Shown here piece after piece: positions 54,596 to 63,791 of a DNA stretch of 64,000 nucleotides. A program made the position numbers and the translations under genes. The notes below the pieces were generated by a model, which had not been told where the DNA came from, made no database searches, and saw only the letters and a list, made by a program, of their open reading frames with translations. The stretch comes from Paenibacillus sp. CAA11 (lineage in GTDB: Bacteria; Bacillota; Bacilli; Paenibacillales; Paenibacillaceae). Location of the stretch: assembly GCF_003060825.1 (NCBI RefSeq), contig NZ_CP028922.1:2587001-2651000 (forward strand), given 5' to 3'. Numbering within the stretch: position 1 is the stretch's first letter; every line of letters starts with the position of its first letter.

Positions 54596-55417
54596 CTAGG
54601 AATAGTATACTTGTTCTACATTATATAATGTATGCTCGATAGTTGGACAAAGTACGGCATCTACTTTGTGAAATTTAACTCGAAAGTATAAACTTTTCAA
54701 GAAGTTCTTTATATTATTTTTTTGCTTAAAGGCATGAAGGAATTCTGGATTTTTCTCCACGTCCCCAAAACTTTGGATCCATTTCTCTACATAGGTTTGA
54801 CTAAGTATTTTTTTATTTAAAACACTAATTATAGAATTCACCATTCTTTCATCTTCCCCATCGGAGTAAACTCGATCCGTTATGGTCATCTTTTCATAGA
54901 CTAAATCGAGGATGATTAAGAGGTCTTTTTTGTCCAGTTCTGAGCATTGGGCCAGATCGTCCAAAGCATCTGCTGCATGAGCTATGGCATGAGCCCACCC
55001 TTTTTCTTCATCATACCCACGGTAATCTCGCTCCTTATGTATATTATAAAATACTTTCTCTTTGATCTGATGAATATGCTTACTTGATAAAAATGGCGAT
55101 TCCCTATGCTTCATCAGGAGAAGCGGTATAACTAGCATAGAGAAAGATCTAGTGAAGACAGAGTCTGTATTTGTTTCACCCAGCCTGAAAAGTAAATGGT
55201 TTTTATCCAAAACAACGGATAGGAGTTGTTCCAGTTCGTTTACAGTTAGAGCATTACCCGGAATCCAATTGGATAAGGTTGTATAAATTAGCTCATCACG
55301 TAATTGGGCATCTATAGAACCGATGTTATCCATCATCTCTTGTATCAATTGGAATGTACCCGAAGGCGCTTGGTAACCATTGGTTTTTATCAATATCAGC
55401 TTTTCTTTAAGCGTCAT
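54596..55417 (-). CDS. DUF2785 family protein
   Basis: 273 residues from the ATG with AGGAG eight bases upstream. All-helical. Signature DEEKGWAHAIAHAADALDDLAQ with paired His residues is the DUF2785 hallmark. Function unknown. The gene is more AT-rich than its neighbours and begins an accessory stretch, which suggests horizontal gain. Confidence 0.88.
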   Translation of the reverse strand: MTLKEKLILIKTNGYQAPSGTFQLIQEMMDNIGSIDAQLRDELIYTTLSNWIPGNALTVNELEQLLSVVLDKNHLLFRLGETNTDSVFTRSFSMLVIPLLLMKHRESPFLSSKHIHQIKEKVFYNIHKERDYRGYDEEKGWAHAIAHAADALDDLAQCSELDKKDLLIILDLVYEKMTITDRVYSDGEDERMVNSIISVLNKKILSQTYVEKWIQSFGDVEKNPEFLHAFKQKNNIKNFLKSLYFRVKFHKVDAVLCPTIEHTLYNVEQVYYS

Positions 55418-55729
55418 TTTACACACTCCTACTATAAAGTTACATTTGCATTCAAAGATATAATGTACGTGCTTACCTCCTTCATTTAAAATGACATATA
55501 ATTTAGAGGCTTTATAAATATTCCGGATATCTGGGGCGACAAGTCTTGTGTTCCAAGGAAAAAAATATACCTGCCCCTTTTTTATTTCAAACGTAAATCA
55601 AAAGATAATTGTTCCACGCTAGGGGAAGCATATATACTGTAAAAAGATAAGCTGAGCAGCTAAAGAAACCGCTGTCTCTCGTTCATTGAGAAGAAAGATC
55701 GCGGTTCTTCATGCTTCAGAACTAATTTT
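55418..55729. other. 312-bp intergenic region
   Basis: Holds the DUF2785 promoter region and, near 55664-55712, a weak GC stem (CCGC/GCGG) at the end of the NAD(P)-binding gene. No coding sequence recognised. Confidence 0.5.
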
Positions 55730-56374
55730 TCATAACTGCTGCAGCGCGGCTTCAATCGACGTATCGCCGGATTTTAAATCAAATGCCCTGCGATATGTCC
55801 GCGTATCATCTAATACCGCTTGTATCATCCTGGCCACATCCTCACGCGGAATCGCTCCCCGCTCCAAGTCTTCGGCACAAGCAATTCGTCCGGTTCCAGG
55901 CTCATTCAGCAGTGCACCAGGGCGAATAATGGTATAGTCCAGCGAAGTTGACACCAGTATTCGGTCGGCATAGTGCTTAGCTGCGTAATAAGGCTTGATC
56001 TGCTCTACCCAGCGATCCCTTCGGTGGGCACCCATTGCGCTCACCATAACGAATCGCTTAACACCCGCCAGCTCTGCGGCTTCCATCATTTTAACGGCTC
56101 CATCCAGATCGATAAGAAGGGTCATGTCTGCCCCTGTGCTTCCTCCTGAGCCGGCTGTAAACACAATAGAATCAAAGCCCGTAACCAGGCGAACAAGCTC
56201 CTCTACGCCGGCTAGAAGGTTGCCGTTCACGGCCTGAATCCCCTCTTGTAATAGCTTGTCGGCCTGCTCTTGACGGCGAACCATGGCCGTAACCCGGTGC
56301 TTCCCACTCTCGGCAAGCATACGCACAAGCTGACGACCGATCTGTCCACTCGCTCCTACGACAAGTACATTCAT
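55730..56374 (-). CDS. NAD(P)-binding atypical SDR protein (YhfK/YwnB-like)
   Basis: 214 residues from the ATG with AGGAGGAG upstream. Rossmann start MNVLVVGASGQIGRQLVRML (GxxGxxG), then VFTAGSGGSTGADM, VMVSAMGA and YYAAKHYADRIL (YxxxK-like). Atypical short-chain dehydrogenase group, often stress-linked. Substrate unknown. Confidence 0.88.
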   Translation of the reverse strand: MNVLVVGASGQIGRQLVRMLAESGKHRVTAMVRRQEQADKLLQEGIQAVNGNLLAGVEELVRLVTGFDSIVFTAGSGGSTGADMTLLIDLDGAVKMMEAAELAGVKRFVMVSAMGAHRRDRWVEQIKPYYAAKHYADRILVSTSLDYTIIRPGALLNEPGTGRIACAEDLERGAIPREDVARMIQAVLDDTRTYRRAFDLKSGDTSIEAALQQL

Positions 56375-56505
56375 GTGATCTCCTCCTATCCATAGCTCTA
56401 TCGCTATTAGTATCGCATGAACTAGATCCATTTCCAAATCCCGTAAGCACAGCTAGCCTCAAACATTTTTAAAGTGGAAATCCCCTGTTTTGATTGTTTT
56501 TGGCA

Positions 56506-56543
56506 TAAAAATAGCCATGTCCGATACAACCGGCATGGCTATT
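56506..56543 (-). terminator. Terminator of the CD3324-like gene
   Basis: AATAGCCATG / CATGGCTATT stem with a 14-base loop then TTTTT on the minus strand. Confidence 0.85.
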
Positions 56544-56573
56544 ATTCATCCTCCTTGCCCTCAGGCGTAATAC

Positions 56574-56846
56574 TCATTCTTCAGGCTTGGAATATACAAT
56601 TTTCTTAATACTGTGGCAAGACAAGCAGAACTGTGCTGCCAGCTGGTCAATGGAGATGCCGCTAGCGAATCGCAGCCTGATCTCTCTATTTCTCTGCTGC
56701 AGGTATTTTCTGCCCCCCGAAGCCTCGCCCCATTTTTTGTGCTGGTCTTCGGGTTTGGGGATATAGATCATCCCGCCGTTTACATACTTTTGAATCTCCC
56801 TAATGAGATGATCTGGGAGAATAACATCCGCATTTACATATTTCAT
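56574..56846 (-). CDS. CD3324-like small helix-turn-helix protein
   Basis: 90 residues with AAGGAG ten bases upstream. KYVNADVILPDHLIREIQKYV and GGMIYIPKP, then a C-terminal RNREIRLRFASGISIDQLAAQFCLSCHSIKKIV helix-turn-helix of the Mor/CD3324 kind. Probably a DNA-binding regulator; targets unknown. Confidence 0.8.
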   Translation of the reverse strand: MKYVNADVILPDHLIREIQKYVNGGMIYIPKPEDQHKKWGEASGGRKYLQQRNREIRLRFASGISIDQLAAQFCLSCHSIKKIVYSKPEE

Positions 56847-56887
56847 GACCGCTTCGCTCCTTAAAATGATTGGCTCTTCTTAAGGAA

Positions 56888-56988
56888 GCAAAGTCTGGTC
56901 TACAGCTTTCGAGTCGTTAGACAAATGAGTTGACGGAAAATACCCGCCCTATGCAAACAACCGCCATTGTCTGTAAACCAGACTTTGC
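56888..56988. repeat. Long inverted repeat, 18-bp arms
   Basis: GCAAAGTCTGGTCTACAG at 56888-56905 and its near-perfect complement CTGTAAACCAGACTTTGC at 56971-56988 (one mismatch), with a 65-bp centre. No transposase frame inside. Could be a transcript stem-loop, a small palindromic element or a remnant. Confidence 0.75.
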
Positions 56989-57080
56989 ATAGAGCGGCTC
57001 GGATACTTCACCTTGTCAAGCATTCCCATCTTAAGGTCACCCTCCCTTCATAAGCTATAAAGTTATCTCCGCAAAGGCTA

Positions 57081-57482
57081 TTACTCTTCACTTTGCAGCG
57101 TAATTAAAATCTCCGTAATATTCTGACGAAGCTCTTCATGGTTCTGTTCCACATACTGTCTATGTCCATCAATGCCGCGATGGATGATCGCGTTCATCAC
57201 TTGGTGAACATCCGGATTAGTCGCCTGAATAAGGTCCTCTGTAAAAGCAGCTGCCTGCTCGGGACTGTATGCAAATTTGCGGATCAACAGGGACAGCATC
57301 AGCGCATGCGCATCATGTGGAGCCATGTGGTCCCGCTGAACAATGGCGTTAACGGCCCCGAAGCAGAAGGCTGAGATGACCTGACGCTCCAGCTCATTCG
57401 TCTCTTCAAAAGTAATCCCCAATCCCTCATAAATCACATCTGTAAAATCAATTAATTCGTCTATTGCCTGCATAACGGTCAT
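57081..57482 (-). CDS. Imm48-like immunity protein (tentative)
   Basis: 133 residues from an ATG preceded by GAGGAGG. All-helical. VISAFCFGAVNAI, HDAHALMLSLLI, KFAYSPEQAAAF and QVMNAIIHRGIDGH resemble the Imm48 family seen in polymorphic-toxin loci, though the family cannot be verified here. Third gene of a three-gene operon with a DUF1266 protein and a J-like TPR membrane protein (14-bp gap). No toxin gene is visible. Confidence 0.6.
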   Translation of the reverse strand: MTVMQAIDELIDFTDVIYEGLGITFEETNELERQVISAFCFGAVNAIVQRDHMAPHDAHALMLSLLIRKFAYSPEQAAAFTEDLIQATNPDVHQVMNAIIHRGIDGHRQYVEQNHEELRQNITEILITLQSEE

Positions 57483-57496
57483 AAGTGACCTCCTCA

Positions 57497-58180
57497 TTAA
57501 AATCGATCAGGCTCCAAATTTGTATTCCATACGGCTTTTTTGTACAGAAGCGAGCTCTGGTCCATCAGATTGAACATACTTGTCATCATCATATAATGCT
57601 TGATTTCCGGTTTTGGCGTATCGAAATGGGAGCCGATCGCATTAGCCACAAAGAAATCGCTCCAGCTGCCATAAGTGCTCTGAGCCATTTTCGCAGCCTC
57701 AAGCTTGAAGTGCCATGCTTCTTCTGGGCTAAACCAGCCCTTCAACTGTCCGGCACGGCAAAGGGCAACTGCCCAGGACACCCCGTATCCGGAAATATTA
57801 CCGGAAGGCAACTGGTGGAGACAAACCTCCACCATGGTCAGCTTCGCATAGTCCTCGTGCTGCTTATGGGCTTCAATGTATCTACTGCGCGCCGCTTCTG
57901 AGAGGCTGAACAATGCCGCGTGAAACCGCCGATATTCCTCATATAAATCAGCTTCCGGGTTAAGGAGCTCGGAAACCTTGGCTTTCAACCCTTCCGCATC
58001 CTGAATCTTCCACTTCTCCAGCAGCTGGGTGATCTGGCCTTTACGGAACCACTGATTTATTCGATTAAACTCAAACACGATAAAATAATTCCCCATTACA
58101 CCTTCAAATCGGCTCGCGGAGAGGCAGCGGAAATACTGCTCCAGTGTTCTCCGCCGGGGAGCGCTGTACTTGGATAACAT
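57497..58180 (-). CDS. DUF1266 domain protein
   Basis: 227 residues from the ATG with AAAGGAGG nine bases upstream; an earlier in-frame start would overlap the upstream gene and has no ribosome site. Ends in a DUF1266-type segment: SGYGVSWAVALCRAGQLKGWFSPEEAW, then SWSDFFVANAIGSHF. Function unknown. In Escherichia coli DUF1266 proteins (YbeR, YbeU) are encoded beside J-domain proteins (DjlB, DjlC); here again the upstream neighbour is J-like, 20 bp away. Confidence 0.8.
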   Translation of the reverse strand: MLSKYSAPRRRTLEQYFRCLSASRFEGVMGNYFIVFEFNRINQWFRKGQITQLLEKWKIQDAEGLKAKVSELLNPEADLYEEYRRFHAALFSLSEAARSRYIEAHKQHEDYAKLTMVEVCLHQLPSGNISGYGVSWAVALCRAGQLKGWFSPEEAWHFKLEAAKMAQSTYGSWSDFFVANAIGSHFDTPKPEIKHYMMMTSMFNLMDQSSLLYKKAVWNTNLEPDRF

Positions 58181-58200
58181 CGCCTTCACCCTCCTTTCGC

Positions 58201-59481
58201 TCAGCTGAAAATTCTCCATGTTGTCTTTGCCGTCTTCCAGGTGTTCCACAGCACGACGACTAGAAAGACCAGCCCGAACGAAGGATGGAGGTCAAAGGTC
58301 AGCTCTAAAATTAGATAAAGGAATATATACAACCAGTTGAGCCTTAGGAACAAAAACAAAGCTTCCAGCAGCTTATATCTCAGGATCTTCCGTCTTTCTT
58401 TTGGCGTTCGAGGATTCTCCTTCTGGGAGAACAAGTGCCGATTACGCAGACGTGCCATAACGGCATAATACCGGAAATGGAACAAGCTCGCCGACAGCTC
58501 ACTATATTCACTGGATTCCTTCCAAGCTTCACTGGTTTGCCCTAGGGCTACGCGGCTTTCTAAGGATAGACTCAGCGCATCCCTCATCTTAGGATGATGC
58601 TCAAGCAAGAACTCCGCATCTCCTAAAGCCTCTATGTACTGCCCCTGGTCAAATAATAAACGGCCTCGCATAAGATAGGCTTCACGCATATTCGGATTGA
58701 GCACAATTACCTCATTCAGCGTATCCAGCGCAGCGTCAGCAGCACCCAGCATAACGAAGCCCTTCGCACGCATTAGTTCAAGATCAGGATCTTCCGAGAA
58801 CAGCGTGTGAGCCTGTTCCAGACAATCCATAGCCTCAGACCACCATCCTTGCAGCAAATACCGCTGTCCGGTCTGGCGAAGCTCAAGATAAGCCTCAATA
58901 TCCAAATGCTGCGGCCAAGCTGCAAAGCAGTCATACCCTAATTCCAATGAACCATCAATTTGCGCCTTAACGAATTCGATCCATTCATCATCATGGCCAT
59001 GTCCCTGTTCGAAATTTTCACGGATCAGGAACATCTCATCCAGCACCCTCCATACCTCAACCGGCATATAACGATGATCCTGCAGGAAAAGCATAAGCTT
59101 GCTAAAGCGCTGCTCTTGAGCATTAATATCCCATAAATAATCATGCTCTGCCATCGCGCTCCAAGCCATAGGGTCGACACGCCGATCAAAATCCTCGTAT
59201 AATTCCATTAGCTTCTGCCAAAAATCCTGGGACAGACTTGGAGAAGGCGGAAGATCGCTCTCAGTTTGCTGAAAGTTAGAACAACTCTGTACTGTATGCT
59301 CTTCTCGATCTGTTTCGAACTTCCGTGCTTGCTCCAGCGCTGCATCATACGCCTCTCTAAGCGCTTGATACCCGCTTGGATTCTCTTCGGGGTGCACGAT
59401 CTTTAGCCTATCAGCATAAGCTCTCTTAATTCGTGATTTGTCATGGGTTGGATCAATGCCTAATAGACTCCAATTAATCAT
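58201..59481 (-). CDS. J-domain-like protein with TPR repeats and C-terminal membrane helices
   Basis: 426 residues. NWSLLGIDPTHDKSRIKRAYADRLKIVHPEENPSGYQALREAYDAAL at the N-terminus has the helix II-loop-helix III pattern of J domains. The loop is HPE instead of HPD, so Hsp70 stimulation is doubtful. Residues about 210-320 carry TPR-like repeats (YLLQGWWSEAMDCLEQAHTLF, AALDTLNEVIVLNPNMREAY, LLFDQGQYIEALGDAEFLLEHHP). Two membrane helices lie near the C-terminus (about 375-415). First gene of a three-gene operon. Start has AGGAG 15 bases upstream, which is long. Confidence 0.82.
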   Translation of the reverse strand: MINWSLLGIDPTHDKSRIKRAYADRLKIVHPEENPSGYQALREAYDAALEQARKFETDREEHTVQSCSNFQQTESDLPPSPSLSQDFWQKLMELYEDFDRRVDPMAWSAMAEHDYLWDINAQEQRFSKLMLFLQDHRYMPVEVWRVLDEMFLIRENFEQGHGHDDEWIEFVKAQIDGSLELGYDCFAAWPQHLDIEAYLELRQTGQRYLLQGWWSEAMDCLEQAHTLFSEDPDLELMRAKGFVMLGAADAALDTLNEVIVLNPNMREAYLMRGRLLFDQGQYIEALGDAEFLLEHHPKMRDALSLSLESRVALGQTSEAWKESSEYSELSASLFHFRYYAVMARLRNRHLFSQKENPRTPKERRKILRYKLLEALFLFLRLNWLYIFLYLILELTFDLHPSFGLVFLVVVLWNTWKTAKTTWRIFS

Positions 59482-59664
59482 AGACTCGCAGTATCACTCC
59501 TAAGAATTCAAGATTATGGAATACTATCTATTCTATCGAAAGATGCGCACGGAATCCATAAGAGCTTCTTCCTAAATTACTCCAGTTTCTTATCTTCCTT
59601 CCCCCTCAGGATCAATATGCTGACCAGCCGGGTTTGTAGGAAATCCTTCAGGTAAACTAAATAA

Positions 59665-59682
59665 CCCCTCACTGGTGAGGGG
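59665..59682 (-). terminator. Terminator of uppP
   Basis: CCCCTCA-ccag-TGAGGGG stem followed by TTATTT on the minus strand, about 20 bp after the stop. Confidence 0.75.
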
Positions 59683-59700
59683 CTTGAGCTCATGGATTTA

Positions 59701-60534
59701 TCAAAGCATAACGAAGATAACAGCAGCCAGTACAATTCTGTATAAGGCAAAAGGAACCAGCTTGATGCGGTTTATGAGCTTTAGAAAGAAGCGGATAGCA
59801 ATTAGCCCTACGATGAACGAACTGATGAAGCCTGCTATGAAAAAGGGCATCATATCCATGGTGAAGTACTCCCAGTTCTTCAGCAGTGATAACCCGCTGG
59901 CACCAAGCATAATCGGCACGGCCATAATAAAGGTAAAGTCGGAAGCCGCCCGGTGACTCATCCCCAGTAAAACCCCGCCAGAAATGGTTGAGCCGGAGCG
60001 GGAGAATCCGGGCCACAAAGACAGGCACTGAACGACCCCTACACCAAGCGCTTGAACATATGTAACCTGGTCTACTGTCTCGGCTTGCCGCCGCTTTGGC
60101 CGCCATACGTCGGCTGCAATCATTAGAATCGCTCCGAGGATTAACCCAATCAGCACCGTCCGGGCAGAGAACAAATGCTCGTCAATATAGTCATTAAACA
60201 GCACGCCGAGCACACCTGCCGGAATAAGGCCGACAAGGACCTGGGTCAACTTCAGGCGTTCCCCTGACCGGCTTCCTCCGGCCTCAGGCCGCCTTCTCCG
60301 CAGGCCAAGCAGGTCAAGAAAACGGCTCCAGAACACCACGATCACGGCTAAAATTGAGCCCAGCTGAATGACTACTTTAAAAGTATTGGCCACAGGCGAA
60401 GTCAAAAATTCTCCAGTCTTCAGCCACATATCATCCACAATAATCATATGCCCGGTCGATGATACTGGCGCGAACTCTGTCAGTCCCTCGACGATCCCGA
60501 GGAGCACTGCTTTCATCATTTCGATCCAATCCAA
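59701..60534 (-). CDS. uppP: Undecaprenyl-diphosphatase UppP (BacA)
   Basis: 277 residues starting MDWIEMMKA (TTG start; AAGGAG is 12 bases upstream). Multi-spanning membrane protein. Catalytic signatures are VEGLTEFAPVSSTGHMII near the N-terminus and PGFSRSGSTISGGVLLG. Recycles the lipid carrier for cell-wall synthesis and gives some bacitracin tolerance. Confidence 0.96.
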   Translation of the reverse strand: MDWIEMMKAVLLGIVEGLTEFAPVSSTGHMIIVDDMWLKTGEFLTSPVANTFKVVIQLGSILAVIVVFWSRFLDLLGLRRRRPEAGGSRSGERLKLTQVLVGLIPAGVLGVLFNDYIDEHLFSARTVLIGLILGAILMIAADVWRPKRRQAETVDQVTYVQALGVGVVQCLSLWPGFSRSGSTISGGVLLGMSHRAASDFTFIMAVPIMLGASGLSLLKNWEYFTMDMMPFFIAGFISSFIVGLIAIRFFLKLINRIKLVPFALYRIVLAAVIFVML

Positions 60535-60731
60535 AACGCTACACAACTCCTTTAGTTTACTTCTCGCACAGTTTGATTATAGACAGAGTTGCTGGCAGCC
60601 TGCCATCGTAAAACATGACAATGAGCTTACACATTTGTAAGCTTGAACAGGATACAGACGGTGATCTCCTTCAAGTTCTGATGATTCATCTAGCAAAAAA
60701 GCCGCATATTGTCTTCCTCGGCAAATTTCAA

Positions 60732-60971
60732 TTATACCGGTGTTGCCTTCGGTAAGGTGACAATAATGCTTGTTCCACGGTCCAGCTCGCTTTCCACTTG
60801 AATGTCGCCATGGTGAAGCAAAACGATCTGTTTAACTATGGCCAGCCCCATGCCGCTGCCCCCATTCTTACGGCTAAGAGAACGATCAGCCTTAAAAAAC
60901 CTTTCAAATATACGCTGCTGATCCTCTGGGGATATCCCGATGCCAGTGTCGGTAATTCGGAAGATGTCAGG
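60732..60971 (-). pseudogene. Severed C-terminal ATPase part of a sensor histidine kinase
   Basis: Minus-strand frame reading IFRITDTGIGISPEDQQRIF, RFFKAD, GSGMGLAIVKQIVLLHHGDI and RGTSIIVTLPK then TAA. These are the G1 (DTGIGI), F and G2 (GMGLAIV) boxes and end of a PhoR/WalK-type HATPase domain. In frame just upstream is TAA and unrelated sequence, with no start or ribosome site, so about 80 residues of a kinase remain. It is the remnant of a deletion or recombination breakpoint near 60972. Confidence 0.85.
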
Positions 60972-61023
60972 TTAGGGTTTGGAAACTCGCGTAACGCACG
61001 TAAATGAGGTCGGTGAAAGCCGC

Positions 61024-61608
61024 TTACAGATATCGCGTATATAGTGAGCCAAAACCAAAAGGATAATTGCAGCCGTCTTGAAGCAGCGTCTCAGGATAAC
61101 CCTCTTCATCTACTTGCAATAAAAAAGTAAATGACTCCTCCTTCAGCTTCGCAAAGTAATAGTCTTCATTCTGAATTAGTCTCGGGTTCCCGCCTACCTT
61201 GATCAAAAAAGACTGATCCATGGATTGGTCGTCATGGCTTAATTCCCCGTCTGAAATGGTGTGCTTTACAAGACCTGGGTTAGTAAACACAGCTTTAGCG
61301 CTTTCCGTTGAAATGGGATGTTCAATCACTTTAATTGAGCAATTCGGATAAATATTGTTTTCCAAATACTCATCATAGTCTTCAGGGATAAAGATCGAGA
61401 TCATGCTCTCCGGTTTGAAGGGATGGACGAGACTCAAGTAAAAAACATATTTTGGGTTGCCTACGTGGATGAGGTCTGGTTGATCGTCAAAGAATTCCGG
61501 TGCATTCCCGCCAATCCAGCCTGCGCCTTGTTCTAACGGTAGGCCAGAATCGGCATAATAAAGAATACTGTCTGTTCTCTTAACTAGAATATTGGTCTGA
61601 TTGTCCAT
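61024..61608 (-). CDS. DUF1963/YwqG-like protein (tentative)
   Basis: 194 residues from the ATG with TAGGA upstream, directly after the ankyrin gene. Strand-rich, ending FLIKVGGNPRLIQ ... FLLQVDEEGYPE ... YPFGFGSLYT, which resembles the C-terminal part of DUF1963/YwqG proteins, often found beside immunity genes. The family call is uncertain. Confidence 0.6.
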   Translation of the reverse strand: MDNQTNILVKRTDSILYYADSGLPLEQGAGWIGGNAPEFFDDQPDLIHVGNPKYVFYLSLVHPFKPESMISIFIPEDYDEYLENNIYPNCSIKVIEHPISTESAKAVFTNPGLVKHTISDGELSHDDQSMDQSFLIKVGGNPRLIQNEDYYFAKLKEESFTFLLQVDEEGYPETLLQDGCNYPFGFGSLYTRYL

Positions 61609-61615
61609 AAGATTC

Positions 61616-62695
61616 CTACAGCTCCCCCTCAAGAAACTTAATGAGATACACTTCAGGCTGCACGAGGAACTCTGTAAAACTGCATAAATCTTCATAAGTC
61701 TGGTGCTCCACGTCATAACAGCCGATGATCCCTTTTTTCTTCGGATTCCAAACCAGCTGCAGATCAGAGTAATTGTCGATATCAGCGGAGAGACGCAGCA
61801 GCTTTTGTTTGCCGATTTTCATCTGAATCGTATCGGTCAATGTGAAAAAATCGATATATCTGATTTCATATTCATTTTGCGCAAGCTCAAGACGCAGCTT
61901 GTCCCCTGTAAGAAAGCTGACCAGCTCATCGGTTAAATTAAATTTTTTCAGCTCATATTTTTTGTTTTCCACATTGTGAAAATCAGCAGGCTCCAGCGCT
62001 TTCAGATAATCTGCCATGGCTTTATCCTTATTGCTGACCGCAATCGTATACGGCCGCTCGCCGTCTTTTTCCGCTAAAGTCACGTCCGCACCGTGTTCAA
62101 TCAGAAATTTGACCATCGCCATATTCCCCATCCGAGCAGCCACCGTTAACGGAGTCGCTTGATAAGGGTAGACCCTATCCGGCTTATTATAATTAATGTC
62201 CGCCCCCTGATCCAGTAAATACGTGAGTGTCCTCAGATCATGGTCCGACGCGGCTTGCCGCAATACGGGACCCCCATGCAGTTTGATATCTAATCCCAGC
62301 TCATGGATAAGCGGAATGTTCTTTTTGTTGCCATAGTAGGCCTGTGAATATGCATCTGACCCCGTTGCAGTGAGCTTGTCCAACTCGGCCCCTTGCTCTA
62401 CAATGTACCTGACCATATCCTCCTTACAATAACGAACCGCTTGCAAAAAAGCCGGATTGTGATGGTCATTCAGATTGACACCGTGCTCTACCAGCAGCTT
62501 TACAACCTCCATTCTCTGCGATACGAGTGCCAAATCGAGCGGGCTTAACGTGATTCGTTTGCTAAGTACGATGCCCTCTTCAATATCCCAGCCTGCTTCA
62601 AGTGCAGCGTGCAAAGCCGGAAGGTTACCATTGTAAATATGCATTGCGATTTCCGGCAGCTCCTCGAACCTCCCTATATCTTTCAGAACGATCAT
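61616..62695 (-). CDS. Ankyrin-repeat protein with a C-terminal SUKH-like region
   Basis: 359 residues. Residues about 20-235 are ankyrin repeats: LSPLDLALVSQRMEVVKLLVEHGVNLN, LRTLTYLLDQGADIN, TPLTVAARMGNMAMVKFLIEHGADVT, ending RPYTIAVSNKDKAMADYL. The C-terminal 120 residues (KLLRLSADIDNYSDLQLVWNP ... YEDLCSFTEFLVQ) recall SMI1/KNR4-type immunity domains, which is tentative. Overlap or 8-bp gap with the next gene suggests one operon. Confidence 0.8.
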   Translation of the reverse strand: MIVLKDIGRFEELPEIAMHIYNGNLPALHAALEAGWDIEEGIVLSKRITLSPLDLALVSQRMEVVKLLVEHGVNLNDHHNPAFLQAVRYCKEDMVRYIVEQGAELDKLTATGSDAYSQAYYGNKKNIPLIHELGLDIKLHGGPVLRQAASDHDLRTLTYLLDQGADINYNKPDRVYPYQATPLTVAARMGNMAMVKFLIEHGADVTLAEKDGERPYTIAVSNKDKAMADYLKALEPADFHNVENKKYELKKFNLTDELVSFLTGDKLRLELAQNEYEIRYIDFFTLTDTIQMKIGKQKLLRLSADIDNYSDLQLVWNPKKKGIIGCYDVEHQTYEDLCSFTEFLVQPEVYLIKFLEGEL

Positions 62696-62840
62696 CTATA
62701 CCACTCCCGTTTCCAAATCTTATGTATTGTTTCGCACCCTCTTATTTCCCATTATAGTGTTCAGTTGACTGCCGGAACCTGGAACACCCCCAAGCTCCGG
62801 CCTTTCATTCTGCAGTAACCTAATATTGCTATAAGCCATA

Positions 62841-63791
62841 CTAGTCCATAAACATGGTAGTGATCAGTCGAACTTCGATTAGCCGCTGATTGCTCGCATT
62901 AAATTTGAAGTTTGCAATTACCTGTTCACTGTAATAGGTTAAAAAGCAATACTCCTCCGTAGCATGTACTTCTCCACTGCCCATCGATGTCTCAATTTGC
63001 TCAATAGTGACCTCAACTTCAGCAGGAACGGTAATAGCGTAGATTACCTCATCGCACAGCTCAATTTGAAATCCACCGTAATCGTAATGATCGTCATCCA
63101 ACTGTTTCAGAGCTTGAAGCCCTGGAGTTGTTGCCTGGACAAATTCAGAATAGCTCTGCCCTATTGGAATCCCTCGAAATAATGAATTAGCCATTGTGGA
63201 CTTCATCTCATCAATCCATGGACCAAACCTCTCCGGTTCAGGCCCCGGAAGGCGAATCGACTCGTATGCCATTGCCCGTTCTATGATTTGCTCAGGCTCA
63301 AGGTCCTCCCAATAGATCAGGTCTGACACTTCAGGCATAGGTACATTGGCTTCAAGGAGCTGCATATAGAATTTTGTATCCCCGTGAGAAAGCTCCTCAT
63401 CCTGCAGCCGGCGCGCAATTTCAACCAGCTCTTCTCTAGTAATATCAGGGATGCGTGTGGGCTCTCCTTGGCAGGCCTCCTCAATCAGGTCCTCAAGAGA
63501 GATGGCACTCCAATAATGTGAGAAAATATAGGCATCATAGGTTCGGCCTGTGAGCTCATTGAAAGCCTGGATCTCTTCCTCGGCCCCTTGGCCCTCCTCC
63601 AGCAGGGTCTCTATGTGCTCAATCTCCCTTTTCAGTCTAGCTTTAAACGCTGGATCCCGCTTAATCGGCTCCAAGCAAGCTCGTAATTCGATGGGGTTCA
63701 CTTCCTTCTTCAAAATATTAGCTATGCTGCATAGCTTTTGTTCCTCACTGAAACGGGTTTGGAACTTTCTCCGGTGAGAGCTGAGGTCCAT
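62841..63791 (-). CDS. Hypothetical acidic protein
   Basis: 316 residues, not recognised. Helical N-terminal half (LKKEVNPIELRACLEPIKRDPAFK, IEHIETLLEEG), then a C-terminal region rich in strands (GFQIELCDEVIYAITVPAEVEVTIEQIE). Start is uncertain: the ATG overlaps the preceding gene by 47 bp and lacks a clear ribosome site. A 145-bp spacer follows it before the ankyrin gene. Confidence 0.6.
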   Translation of the reverse strand: MDLSSHRRKFQTRFSEEQKLCSIANILKKEVNPIELRACLEPIKRDPAFKARLKREIEHIETLLEEGQGAEEEIQAFNELTGRTYDAYIFSHYWSAISLEDLIEEACQGEPTRIPDITREELVEIARRLQDEELSHGDTKFYMQLLEANVPMPEVSDLIYWEDLEPEQIIERAMAYESIRLPGPEPERFGPWIDEMKSTMANSLFRGIPIGQSYSEFVQATTPGLQALKQLDDDHYDYGGFQIELCDEVIYAITVPAEVEVTIEQIETSMGSGEVHATEEYCFLTYYSEQVIANFKFNASNQRLIEVRLITTMFMD

